From contig PWWM01000080.1 of NCBI GenBank assembly GCA_003561495.1, forward strand, positions 1 to 13,708: a stretch of DNA of 13,708 nt, given 5' to 3'. Every line of letters begins with the position of its first letter. Position 1 is the first letter of the stretch. The notes below the pieces were generated by a model. That model saw only the letters and a program-made list of their open reading frames with translations. It searched no databases and was not told the DNA's origin. The position numbers and the translations under genes are program-made. Positions 1 through 7,207 of the stretch are shown here, in pieces. This stretch comes from Gammaproteobacteria bacterium (GTDB lineage: Bacteria > Pseudomonadota > Gammaproteobacteria > Xanthomonadales > Wenzhouxiangellaceae).

Positions 1-1361
1 CGCGAAGGCAGCCAGCCGCCGGCCACAATGACGCGGGTATCGCGCTCCAGGCCGGGCACGGGTGTGAGGCCGACCAGGCCGCGCAGCACAAAAGCCGCCT
101 CGCTGAATTCCAGGCGATACTCGCGCACCTCCCGGCCGGTTTGCCGGGCCAGCTCGGTGGCAATCGCGCGGGCCTGCTGATTGTGACCGGGCTTGCGATG
201 CAGCAGCACCGCGATCGAACCGTCGGCAGCCGGTCCACCGTGCAAGGTGCGGGTGCGACCCATTGCCGTGGCGTGATTCAGGATCCAGCGTGTTTGCGGG
301 TGCATGCGACCGGCCTGGCGAAATTGCTGAAGCCAGAACCAGCGGTTGCGACGATAGCGGCCGCCCGAATGAACCCAGGGCTCGCGGATACTGATTTCAA
401 GTTGCCGGGTCGAACGGAACAGCCGCTCGAGTACCCAGGGTACATCCTGGTCGGGGACCTGCTCCATCAGATCTTCGATAGCCAGGCGCTCAACCGGAGC
501 GCTGAAGTCTCCGGCGGCCAGCAATTCCTGCAACAGCTGTCCGTCGGAGCGTGACGACAGGCTCATGTGCACCGCACCCCATTCACGCGAGGGCCGGGTC
601 GCCGAGACCGGCAGAAAGCCGGCCTGATCGGCCTCGCGCTCCATGGCCGGCCACAGATCGCCAGTGGGGTTGTCGAAATATACGAATTGGTCGGGAAACG
701 GTCGCCAGGGCTGGGTGTGCAAGGTGGTGAAGTGGACCAGATGAGATCGGCCCTGCTGGTATTCGCTGTCGCGGGCATTCCAGCCATCATCCAGATCACC
801 CCACAGACCGGCCTGGCGGGCGCGGGCTTCCAGGGCCTTGCGGTTCAGGCGCCGGACATCGTGGGCATTCCAGGCCTCGGCCATGCGCTCGCAGTCGATC
901 AGCATCACCGAGGTGTCGCGGTCATTGATCGACAGAAAACCGGCCTTGTCCATGGGGGTGTCGAACAGTTCGGCCGGATCAGTGAGATAAACCTGGTCGG
1001 CATCGTTGTAGATGGCCCGCCCCTTGAAACCGGCGAACTCGGGGATGGCGAACCGGTAATTGGTAAAGCCGGTCAGCCAGAACCCGCGCCGGAATCCCTT
1101 CAGATCACGCAACAGGTAGATCTCGTAAATCCTTGATGGGTCGCGATGTTTTTCCACCGACCAGATAAAAATGCGCTCGGCGCGGAATTGTCCACGCTCG
1201 GTGCCAAGAAAGATGCGTACCGGTGGCTTGTCCGAAGGTCGATGTCCCTTGCGTACGCCCAGCACGATTCGGTCGGGCGAGGTGCGCCGGGCCGGAGGGC
1301 GATCAGCACTGAAGCGGGCCGGGACCAGGCCGCGCGCAATGCGTTGTGACAGTAGAGCCAT
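1..1361 (-). CDS. GT-A glycosyltransferase / ELM1-family fusion protein (partial, 3' end beyond window)
   Basis: My translation is open for 453 codons from ATG 1361 to the window edge. Residues about 48-165 look like a GT8-type (glycogenin-like) GT-A domain, with a DxD metal/sugar-nucleotide motif at D120-A-D122 (IYNDADQVY). Residues about 292-370 (VPDQDVPWVLERLF, then WFWLQQFRQAGRMHP) resemble the C-terminal half of a SAM-methyltransferase-like domain found beside ELM1 domains, but no glycine-rich SAM loop is visible. From about residue 383 the pattern LLHRKPGHNQQA matches the start of the ELM1 family (PF06258, named after a plant mitochondrial fission factor, with GT-B-like bacterial members). 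The start lies one base after the upstream acyltransferase stop (TGACATG), with AGGA seven bases before it. It is the last visible gene of the lipid operon. Glycosylation of a lipid or cell-surface product is inferred; donor and acceptor are unknown. Confidence 0.72.
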   Translation of the reverse strand, partial: MALLSQRIARGLVPARFSADRPPARRTSPDRIVLGVRKGHRPSDKPPVRIFLGTERGQFRAERIFIWSVEKHRDPSRIYEIYLLRDLKGFRRGFWLTGFTNYRFAIPEFAGFKGRAIYNDADQVYLTDPAELFDTPMDKAGFLSINDRDTSVMLIDCERMAEAWNAHDVRRLNRKALEARARQAGLWGDLDDGWNARDSEYQQGRSHLVHFTTLHTQPWRPFPDQFVYFDNPTGDLWPAMEREADQAGFLPVSATRPSREWGAVHMSLSSRSDGQLLQELLAAGDFSAPVERLAIEDLMEQVPDQDVPWVLERLFRSTRQLEISIREPWVHSGGRYRRNRWFWLQQFRQAGRMHPQTRWILNHATAMGRTRTLHGGPAADGSIAVLLHRKPGHNQQARAIATELARQTGREVREYRLEFSEAAFVLRGLVGLTPVPGLERDTRVIVAGGWLPS

Positions 1362-1362
1362 G

Positions 1363-2298
1363 TCAGGATCCTGAAGCGTCGGTCGGTTCGTCAATCTGTT
1401 CGTCAATCGGGAAAGCATAGCGCGACCAGCGGCGCTGATGCCATGTCCACCATTGTGGCTGTTTTTCGATATGTTTCTGCATGATCGAGGTCAATTTTTC
1501 CACGGCTGATTCCAGCGGCATGTCGGCGTTCAGCGTTTTGGGTGGGCCCATGCGGAAATGCCAATGCGGTTCCACGCCTTCGAGCAATGCCGGAACAACA
1601 CCAGCGCCGGTACGCCGGGCCAGTTCGGCGGGGCCGGGCGGCATCTGCAGGGTCTTGCCCAGAAAGCGGGCCTGGATGCCGCCTTTCTTGGTCGCCTGGT
1701 CCATGAGGATGAACAGGATGCGATTGTCCTTGAGCGCCTTGAGCATCTGGCGTACACCCACCGAGGCCGGGTCGGCGGGAATGGCCTGTAAGCCCAGCGA
1801 GCTGAGACCATCGCGAAAGAAGTGCCGGGGAATCTTGTTCGATTCACGGTAGATGACTGCCATCGGATAACCCTTTCGGGCCAGGTGCGCCGCCATGGCG
1901 ACCCCGTTGCCCATGTGCATGCCGAGCATGATCACGCCCTTGCCTTCGGCCAGTGCCTGGTCCAGATGCTTGAGGTCACTGGTGGTAACGGCGGCACCAA
2001 TGTCTTCAAGGCTGACTGCGCCTGAATACATGGCCAGGATTTCCAGGATGGCCCGATCGTTGACCCGGTAAGCTTCGGCCAGCCAGGTCGTGATCCGAGG
2101 ATCGCCTTCGGGGACATTCAGGGCCGCGGCCATGTGCGATCCGAGCTTGCGCCGTTTGCGCGGAGTCAGGCGGTAATGCCAGCGCCCCAGCTTCTGACCG
2201 CTGCGCTGCAGCCTGGCCATGCCGCCTCGGCCGAGAATGCGGGCCAGTGTACGGATCAGATGAAACCCCAACCGACGCGACGATCGTTTGATGTTCAT
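1363..2298 (-). CDS. LpxL/HtrB-superfamily (LABLAT) acyltransferase, atypical active site
   Basis: This 311-residue protein has the size and layout of lipid A biosynthesis acyltransferases (PF03279), inner-membrane enzymes that move an acyl chain onto a lipid. Visible family blocks are the block around H128 (MLGMHMGNG), the ILMDQATKKGG segment near 197-207 leading to PPGPAELARRTGA at 220-232, and the C-terminal QPQWWTWHQRRWSR at 280-293. The N-terminus (residues 1-55) is strongly basic with a weakly hydrophobic stretch. The catalytic HX4(D/E) motif is altered: H128 is kept but position +5 is V133, not Asp or Glu. The substrate may therefore differ from lipid A, or the chemistry may be lost. 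ATG 2298 overlaps the stop of the upstream ABC gene (ATGA), and AGGA sits four bases before it. The family call is firm; the activity is uncertain. Confidence 0.82.
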   Translation of the reverse strand: MNIKRSSRRLGFHLIRTLARILGRGGMARLQRSGQKLGRWHYRLTPRKRRKLGSHMAAALNVPEGDPRITTWLAEAYRVNDRAILEILAMYSGAVSLEDIGAAVTTSDLKHLDQALAEGKGVIMLGMHMGNGVAMAAHLARKGYPMAVIYRESNKIPRHFFRDGLSSLGLQAIPADPASVGVRQMLKALKDNRILFILMDQATKKGGIQARFLGKTLQMPPGPAELARRTGAGVVPALLEGVEPHWHFRMGPPKTLNADMPLESAVEKLTSIMQKHIEKQPQWWTWHQRRWSRYAFPIDEQIDEPTDASGS

Positions 2299-4019
2299 GA
2301 TTCCTGTGTCTCGACGCGGCGCCCTTCGCGAATGCGGACGACCTGATCGGCAGCCCTTACCAGCCCTTCGTCATGGCTGACTGCCAGCAGGGTCAATTGG
2401 CCCTTGAGGTGTTCGACCGTTTCGATCACCGCAGCTTCGGAATCATCATCCAGATTGCTGGTCGCTTCGTCGAGAATCAGCAGTCGCGGCCCATGAATCA
2501 GCGCGCGGGCAATCGCCAGGCGCTGGCGCTGTCCGCCCGACAGGCGACCGCCACGTTCGCCCAGCGCGGTGTGCAGACCCTCAGGCAAGGTTTCGACAAA
2601 TTCCAGGGCATCGGCCATGGCCAGTGCCTTGCGGGCGTGCTCCTCGTGAAGGTCCGGCTCGCCCAGGGTCAGATTGGCCAGGACCGAATCGTTGATCAGC
2701 AAGGGATCCTGCGGCACGTAGCCGATCATTCGCCGCCACTGGTGATGATCGAGATCATCCAGCGGTTGGTCATCGACACGGATCCTGCCGCTGTCGGCGT
2801 GTAGCAATCCGGCCACCAGGTCAATCAGGGTGGTCTTGCCGGAACCGGACGGGCCGCTCAGCACCGTCAATTGCCCGGCCGGAATGGTCATGGAGAGATG
2901 ATCGATCACCTGGCGGTCGCCGTATCCGAAAGACACCTGTTCAAACTCGATGCCCTGGTCCAGCGAGGGTTGCAGGTGACCGCGCGGCGGCTCGCGTTCG
3001 GCTTCGGCTTCCTCGATGGTTCGGCGCAGCGACCAGTACGCGCTTTCGCTGATCGCCATGTGCTGCAGGGAGCGCTGCCCCTTGGCCAGATGATTGACCG
3101 AGCGGGCGATCAGGAAAATCATCACCATGACCGTCGCCATGGGCAGGTCCATGCGTACCAGGAAAAAGAAGAATCCGATGCCGATCAGGATGGCCAGCAG
3201 CGGTTCCTGCAATGCCGTCAGTCCGGCCTTGGCGATGACCTGGTTTTTCAGGGCTTTTTTGAGATCACGGGTCTGGCTCGACATCAGGGTATCGACATGA
3301 TCCTCGCGGGCCATGGCCTTGAGCGGCTTGACCGCGCCGAGCTGGTCGGTCATGACCGACAGCAGGGATTTCAACAGCCCGGTCTGGTCGCGCCCGGCGC
3401 GCCCGGCGATGCGCACCAGAAAGTGCAGCAGACCCAACACGATGCCGCCGAAGGCCAGTGCGATCAGGCTCGCCTGCCAGGAAATCAGCAGCGCCAGGCC
3501 GGCGTAGATCAAGGCACTGATGGTCTGGGTGGCCATGACTGCGCCGTGGAAAAAACCTTCCGAAGCGCGGTGGGCCTCGGTGGCCACGGCATTGGAAAGT
3601 TTACCGACCGGTTGGGCCAGGTAATAGCGCCAGCGGCTGCGGGTGACTGCCTTGATCAGTTTCAGGCGCAGGTCGGTGGCGACATGGGCCACGGTGTAGC
3701 CGACCTGGCGGTTGGCCAGCAGCACGATGATTGCCTTGAAGGCGATCATGGTCACGCCCAGGATCAATAGCGAGACGGTGGTGGGCTCCAGGCCCAGCCA
3801 TTCCACCGCATCCAGGGCAATGCGCTCGGGCATGGAAGGGTCTTCGGTGGCGCCGGTGGCCAGGTTGAGCATGGACAGCAGCAACGACAGGCCCAGTCCG
3901 TCCAGCACGCCGGCAACGATCAGGGCGAGCAGGGCGGCTGTGGTGCGCCATGGATAGGCACGCGCGAAAGCCAGCATCATGGCTCCGGCGCCTCTGGATT
4001 CCGTCGCAGCTAGACTCAC
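2295..4019 (-). CDS. ABC exporter, fused membrane and ATPase domains (MsbA-like lipid exporter candidate)
   Basis: The gene encodes 574 residues from GTG 4019. The N-terminal half has hydrophobic helices at about 25-52, 82-102, 162-197 (two helices) and 272-307. The ATPase domain is complete: Walker A GPSGSGKTT 389-397, Q-loop Q437, signature LSGGQ 493-497, Walker B LLILDE 513-518 and H-loop H549. This is a half-size exporter that should act as a homodimer in the inner membrane. GTG is chosen because it overlaps the preceding stop (GTGA) and has GGAGG six bases upstream. A longer ATG start at 4223 would read through the preceding gene in another frame, and ATG 3980 has a poorer ribosome site. 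Between a lipid-activating enzyme and a lipid acyltransferase, lipid or glycolipid flipping is the likeliest role, by inference. The family also exports peptides and drugs. Confidence 0.88.
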   Translation of the reverse strand: MSLAATESRGAGAMMLAFARAYPWRTTAALLALIVAGVLDGLGLSLLLSMLNLATGATEDPSMPERIALDAVEWLGLEPTTVSLLILGVTMIAFKAIIVLLANRQVGYTVAHVATDLRLKLIKAVTRSRWRYYLAQPVGKLSNAVATEAHRASEGFFHGAVMATQTISALIYAGLALLISWQASLIALAFGGIVLGLLHFLVRIAGRAGRDQTGLLKSLLSVMTDQLGAVKPLKAMAREDHVDTLMSSQTRDLKKALKNQVIAKAGLTALQEPLLAILIGIGFFFFLVRMDLPMATVMVMIFLIARSVNHLAKGQRSLQHMAISESAYWSLRRTIEEAEAEREPPRGHLQPSLDQGIEFEQVSFGYGDRQVIDHLSMTIPAGQLTVLSGPSGSGKTTLIDLVAGLLHADSGRIRVDDQPLDDLDHHQWRRMIGYVPQDPLLINDSVLANLTLGEPDLHEEHARKALAMADALEFVETLPEGLHTALGERGGRLSGGQRQRLAIARALIHGPRLLILDEATSNLDDDSEAAVIETVEHLKGQLTLLAVSHDEGLVRAADQVVRIREGRRVETQES

Positions 4020-4945
4020 TTGAATCCTCCCTGTCGCCACATCTTCCAGGCCAGGCCCCAGGCAGCCAGGCGCGGGTAGCGTCGCATGCGCTCGGTGGGC
4101 TCCACGCGCACGCCGCTGTGACGTTCGACCTTCCAGACAATGTAATCGATGCCGTTGGTGAACGTGCCGGCCGCCTTGAACAGTCGGGCCAGGTTGAACA
4201 GCTTGCCGCTGAGCCGGCGCCATTGCCAGATCAGCCGGGTGTTGAGTCGTTGCAGGGAAGATGCAGTCCCGTGCAGCCCCTGATCTGAGTCCTCCAGGCC
4301 GTTGTCGGCTTCGGCTGCCAGAAGTGTGCTCAGTTGCGGCCAGTAGTCCGGGTCGGCGGCAATCAGCCGGTCGGCATTGTCGGCCGATTCCGGTCGCAGC
4401 TCGCAGCGATAGGTCAGTGAAAGCGCCCGAACCCAGAAAGCGTGCGCAGATACCGGCTGTTCGACCAGGGGTGCAACCCGCCGGGCGAAACTGCGTGCCG
4501 CCTGCGCTCGCCCCAGTGCGACGGCATCACCGGCGCGCTCATGCTCATGGGCCAGCCTGGCGGGCTGGCAGAATCGCGCCCAGAAGTAGTGGTCCATGCG
4601 GCTGGAACAGCGGCGCAGAAACTGGTCCCGGCTGATCACGGCATACTTGCATCTGAGGACCTGATCTCCTTCGCGAACCTCCAGGTAAAACACGTTGGGC
4701 GGCAACAGCCAGTTCATCATGGCCAGCAGGCCGGTGCCAAAGGCCCGGCGGTAACCTGAAACCACCACCAGCAGATCGACCAGTCCTTCGGCGGCATCGA
4801 GTTTGCGCCGGCAGGATCCATACATCACAACCGCCGGCATCGCATCGCCGAAACGCTCACGCAATGCAGCGACCAGGCGGTCCAGGCCATCCGGCAGCGG
4901 TCCGCCGTCCAGATCATGACGCATGAAGTCGACCATCGCGCTCAT
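4016..4945 (-). CDS. Tam41-like nucleotidyltransferase (putative phosphatidate cytidylyltransferase)
   Basis: This 309-residue protein resembles the Tam41/Mmp37 family (PF09139), which makes CDP-diacylglycerol from phosphatidate and CTP on the matrix side of the mitochondrial inner membrane. Three blocks support this. MYGSCRRKL (41-49) followed by VDLLVVV, with D57, matches the YGS...hDhhh nucleotidyltransferase core. CKYAVISRDQFL (99-110), followed about 10 residues later by a W-A-R-F segment, matches the family's KYGVIS...Y.AGR region. KAAGTFTNGIDYIVWK (257-272) matches the C-terminal KGIFTAG...Y...K block. The loop between D57 and KYAVIS is shorter than in the human protein and lacks its N...N..HYS motif, so this is a divergent member. 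ATG 4945 overlaps the lipid kinase stop (ATGA). A longer reading from 5218 is a shadow of the kinase gene. The adjacent kinase could supply its phosphatidate. The alternative is a nucleotidyltransferase with another lipid-phosphate substrate. Confidence 0.68.
   Translation of the reverse strand: MSAMVDFMRHDLDGGPLPDGLDRLVAALRERFGDAMPAVVMYGSCRRKLDAAEGLVDLLVVVSGYRRAFGTGLLAMMNWLLPPNVFYLEVREGDQVLRCKYAVISRDQFLRRCSSRMDHYFWARFCQPARLAHEHERAGDAVALGRAQAARSFARRVAPLVEQPVSAHAFWVRALSLTYRCELRPESADNADRLIAADPDYWPQLSTLLAAEADNGLEDSDQGLHGTASSLQRLNTRLIWQWRRLSGKLFNLARLFKAAGTFTNGIDYIVWKVERHSGVRVEPTERMRRYPRLAAWGLAWKMWRQGGFK
4026..4030 (-). promoter_or_regulatory. Ribosome binding site GGAGG that fixes the ABC gene start
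   Basis: On the minus strand GGAGG lies inside the end of the cytidylyltransferase-like gene, six bases before GTG 4019. It is the strongest Shine-Dalgarno match in the operon and supports the GTG over either ATG alternative. Confidence 0.7.
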
Positions 4946-5940
4946 GGGTGCAGAAACCTGAAGGCCCGACCGGTGCGAATCGTGACGGGTCGATCCGGAT
5001 CGAAATCGTATTCCTGGCCATCCAGACTGATGTGTTTCAGGCCCTTGATGCTGATCTCGTTGCAGCGCCCGCTCAGGTAACCGGTTTCGGGATTCATGTC
5101 GGCATGATGGCGCCCGCTGAGCAGGCGGCGAATTCGCAGCCAGAAATGCTTGGCGTCGCTGCTCACGGCAGTCAGCCTCACCATGCCCGCACCGGCAGCA
5201 CGGTAGGGATCGATCCACTCGCGACGATGGTGCAGTGAAGTGATCATCAAAAGCCGGGCCGGTGTGGTCAGGCTTCCGATCTCATCGGTCTCGATCGCGA
5301 TGTCTGGGGATTGGAATTGGCTGCGTCCCACCAGGCCGGCCCCGGCCAGTTGCAGCAGTCGGACCAGAGTCGAGACATGGCCCGTGCGCAAGGTCCCGGA
5401 ACCGGACTGGCGGTAGTGATGGCATTCGCGGATCACGTAGTCGACCAGCGCACCAGCGATGAAGAAGCCGTGTGCCGGCGGATGTCCGTCCTGTTCAACC
5501 TGCAAGGTGTAACGGGTGGTTTCGCTCAGCGCACCGGATGGGTCCAGGGCCCGTTCCAGGGTATCGATCAGATGCTGGTGGGTGCCGATGTCGCGGGCCG
5601 TGTAGTTGGTTCGGCCGCCGCCCAGCATCATGATGGCCGGAAGCCTGGTTTGCAGATCGGATTGCGCCAGGTGTGTGACGACCGCCTGCAGGGTGCCGTC
5701 TCCGCCGATGACCACCAGAACCTCGATTCCGGTTGCCACGGCCCGGTCAGCGGCGCGGATGATTTCTTCGGGCTTACCGGCGACTTCCAGCGCAATGCCA
5801 TGTTGATTGGCAATGTCAGTAATGCGCGACAAACGACCACGCAGCGACATTCTGAAGCTGCGCGGATTGGCCAGGATCATGAACCGGCCGGCCGACGAAA
5901 CCGCTGTCGGCGCAGTTTGATCGGGGATCGCAGAATTCAA
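4942..5940 (-). CDS. Diacylglycerol kinase-family lipid kinase (YegS/DgkB-like)
   Basis: The 332-residue protein carries the DAGK catalytic domain (PF00781). Residues 20-27 (FMILANPR) form the first strand, and VVIGGDGTLQAVV with GGDGT at 79-83 is the ATP-binding motif. The C-terminal segment ISLDGQEYDFDP (304-315) is the usual second-domain DGE-type end. The family phosphorylates diacylglycerol or a related lipid alcohol at the cytoplasmic membrane face. The expected P.GTxNDFA motif reads LGGGRTNYTA (106-115), so the nucleotide/lipid cleft is altered. The start is TTG 5940, overlapping the desaturase stop (TTGA) like the other junctions of this operon. ATG 5880 (residue 21) is possible but sits at the first conserved strand and lacks a clear ribosome site. 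The next gene encodes a putative phosphatidate-consuming enzyme, so phosphatidate production is the simplest role. Confidence 0.85.
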   Translation of the reverse strand: MNSAIPDQTAPTAVSSAGRFMILANPRSFRMSLRGRLSRITDIANQHGIALEVAGKPEEIIRAADRAVATGIEVLVVIGGDGTLQAVVTHLAQSDLQTRLPAIMMLGGGRTNYTARDIGTHQHLIDTLERALDPSGALSETTRYTLQVEQDGHPPAHGFFIAGALVDYVIRECHHYRQSGSGTLRTGHVSTLVRLLQLAGAGLVGRSQFQSPDIAIETDEIGSLTTPARLLMITSLHHRREWIDPYRAAGAGMVRLTAVSSDAKHFWLRIRRLLSGRHHADMNPETGYLSGRCNEISIKGLKHISLDGQEYDFDPDRPVTIRTGRAFRFLHP

Positions 5941-7040
5941 CTTGCCGGCAGTTGTGTCGAAGTGCGGGCGTGATCTTGCCAGGTCGTGATCGCTGATTCA
6001 TCAGCCGGGGTATGGCTGGCCTGACGGAACAGGCGGGCGACCACGGCGAAGTAGTTGTCGTAATTGGCCCTGGCGTAGGGCGAGCTTTCACCGAAGCGAT
6101 TCATGAGGCGCTGATGCGCCTCCCCCATGCTGTGATAGGGCAGACCCGGAAACAGGTGATGAAGGGCGTGATAGCGAAGGCCGACCGGAAACAGCCAGAC
6201 CGTCAGCCAGGTCTGGCCGGTGATATTGACCGAATCCTGGAGCTGATCCAGGTGAGACATGGCCTCGCCGCGGTTGGTGTAGGTGTGGGCGGCGAGGTTG
6301 CGGACCCAGTTCAGACCCAGCGTCCAGGCGTGCAACAGCCAGGCCATCAGCCAGTGAAGCCACTCGACCGGGCCTGCCAGGGTCATGACCAGCCAGAATC
6401 CGACCCAGGTCAGACACAAGGCCTCGACAATGACCAGGTGCCGGCGTTCCTTGCCGGGAAATGTCTTTCTGTAATACGGGTTGGAGACATAGGCCGTTCC
6501 ACTCTTCAGCAGCCAACGGCGCAAGGGTGGTGTGAACCAGGACAGTGGGCCGGCCAGGCCGAAGCGAGCCAGCGCCATGAGTGGCAATACCGGGGTATGC
6601 AACAGGTACTTGACGGTCTCTCGCAGTGGCGCCGAGCCCAGCGGCAGGTATTCGCCATCGCGAGGCGTGCCAAAGTGGGCACGACTGTGGTGTTCGACGT
6701 GATTGCGGTACAGAACCCAAGGCATCAGCAACGGGACACCGATCAGCAGATTCCAGGCGCGTTTGAACCACGGCATTTCCCCGCGGCTCATATGAATGAT
6801 TTCATGCATGAAGGTGCCGGCCCGGAAAAAGGCGATGCCGGCCACGACCAGCCCCAGAATCTGCCAGGCGGACCAGGCCGGCGCGGTGAAATACACCACC
6901 GTGGCGATCCAGGCCACTGCGGCGCTGACGATCAGATCGAGCCAGTACAGGGAGGGGCGACGTTCAAACAGGTCAGAAACGACGGAATGAGCCTGGCGTA
7001 TCCATTGGCGTTCCTGGTCCGGGGTAAGGGCTTGTGTCAT
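5937..7040 (-). CDS. Membrane fatty-acid desaturase family protein
   Basis: This 367-residue protein has the three histidine boxes of the membrane desaturase/hydroxylase superfamily (PF00487), which bind a di-iron centre: H79-EII-H83, H114-VE-HH118 and H291-AL-HH295. Hydrophobic segments at about 36-53, 57-78, 98-112, 205-222 and 226-246 fit the family's membrane hairpins and leave the boxes on the cytoplasmic side. Members insert double bonds or hydroxyls into acyl chains, using oxygen and an electron donor. The substrate cannot be read from the sequence; a lipid-linked chain is plausible. It is the first gene of the operon, with a TATAAT box about 30 bases upstream of its ATG, and its stop overlaps the lipid kinase start. 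The ribosome site before ATG 7040 is weak. Confidence 0.87.
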   Translation of the reverse strand: MTQALTPDQERQWIRQAHSVVSDLFERRPSLYWLDLIVSAAVAWIATVVYFTAPAWSAWQILGLVVAGIAFFRAGTFMHEIIHMSRGEMPWFKRAWNLLIGVPLLMPWVLYRNHVEHHSRAHFGTPRDGEYLPLGSAPLRETVKYLLHTPVLPLMALARFGLAGPLSWFTPPLRRWLLKSGTAYVSNPYYRKTFPGKERRHLVIVEALCLTWVGFWLVMTLAGPVEWLHWLMAWLLHAWTLGLNWVRNLAAHTYTNRGEAMSHLDQLQDSVNITGQTWLTVWLFPVGLRYHALHHLFPGLPYHSMGEAHQRLMNRFGESSPYARANYDNYFAVVARLFRQASHTPADESAITTWQDHARTSTQLPAS

Positions 7041-7070
7041 GACGCTGACAATGCTGAAAACAAGCTGAAA

Positions 7071-7076
7071 ATTATA
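7071..7076 (-). promoter_or_regulatory. Probable -10 element of the lipid operon promoter
   Basis: The minus strand has a perfect TATAAT about 30 bases before ATG 7040, giving a leader of about 25 bases. At 17-base spacing the -35 position reads TCCGAT, which barely matches consensus. That position overlaps an inverted repeat TCCGA-N7-TCGGA (7083-7099). An activator-dependent or otherwise regulated promoter is possible. Confidence 0.55.
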
Positions 7077-7207
7077 CTCTTTTCCGAGCTGGAATCGGAT
7101 TTTTGCTTGACTTGCGGCTCATGGCGAGCCCTGCTTGGCTTCACAGGGCGGAAAAAATGCAGTAGTGTTTGGCTGGCAGGGCTGTCGTGAGCAAAAGAAG
7201 GGAAGCA

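Noticed and set aside
141..1136. Plus-strand open frames of 137 and 189 codons
   Set aside because: They lie antisense to the continuous minus-strand glycosyltransferase/ELM1 frame, have low-complexity non-family sequence, and exist because GC-rich codon bias opens the opposite strand.
2871..3770. Plus-strand 299-codon open frame
   Set aside because: It is antisense to the ABC exporter, rich in Gln, His and Gly in the way shadow frames are, with no recognisable domain.
4020..4223. N-terminal extension of the ABC exporter from ATG 4223
   Set aside because: These 68 residues are an out-of-frame reading of the cytidylyltransferase-like gene; GTG 4019 has a much better ribosome site and a GTGA overlap.
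4946..5218. N-terminal extension of the Tam41-like protein from 5218
   Set aside because: It is an out-of-frame reading of the lipid kinase C-terminus, with Arg/Gln/Ser-rich non-family sequence.
7116..7136. Possible sigma-54 promoter (TGGC...GC) upstream of the gacA-like gene
   Set aside because: The spacing between the GG and GC elements does not fit the -24/-12 pattern.
6012..7190. Plus-strand 392-codon open frame
   Set aside because: It is antisense to the desaturase, whose three histidine boxes prove the minus-strand frame, and it would run through the divergent promoter region.
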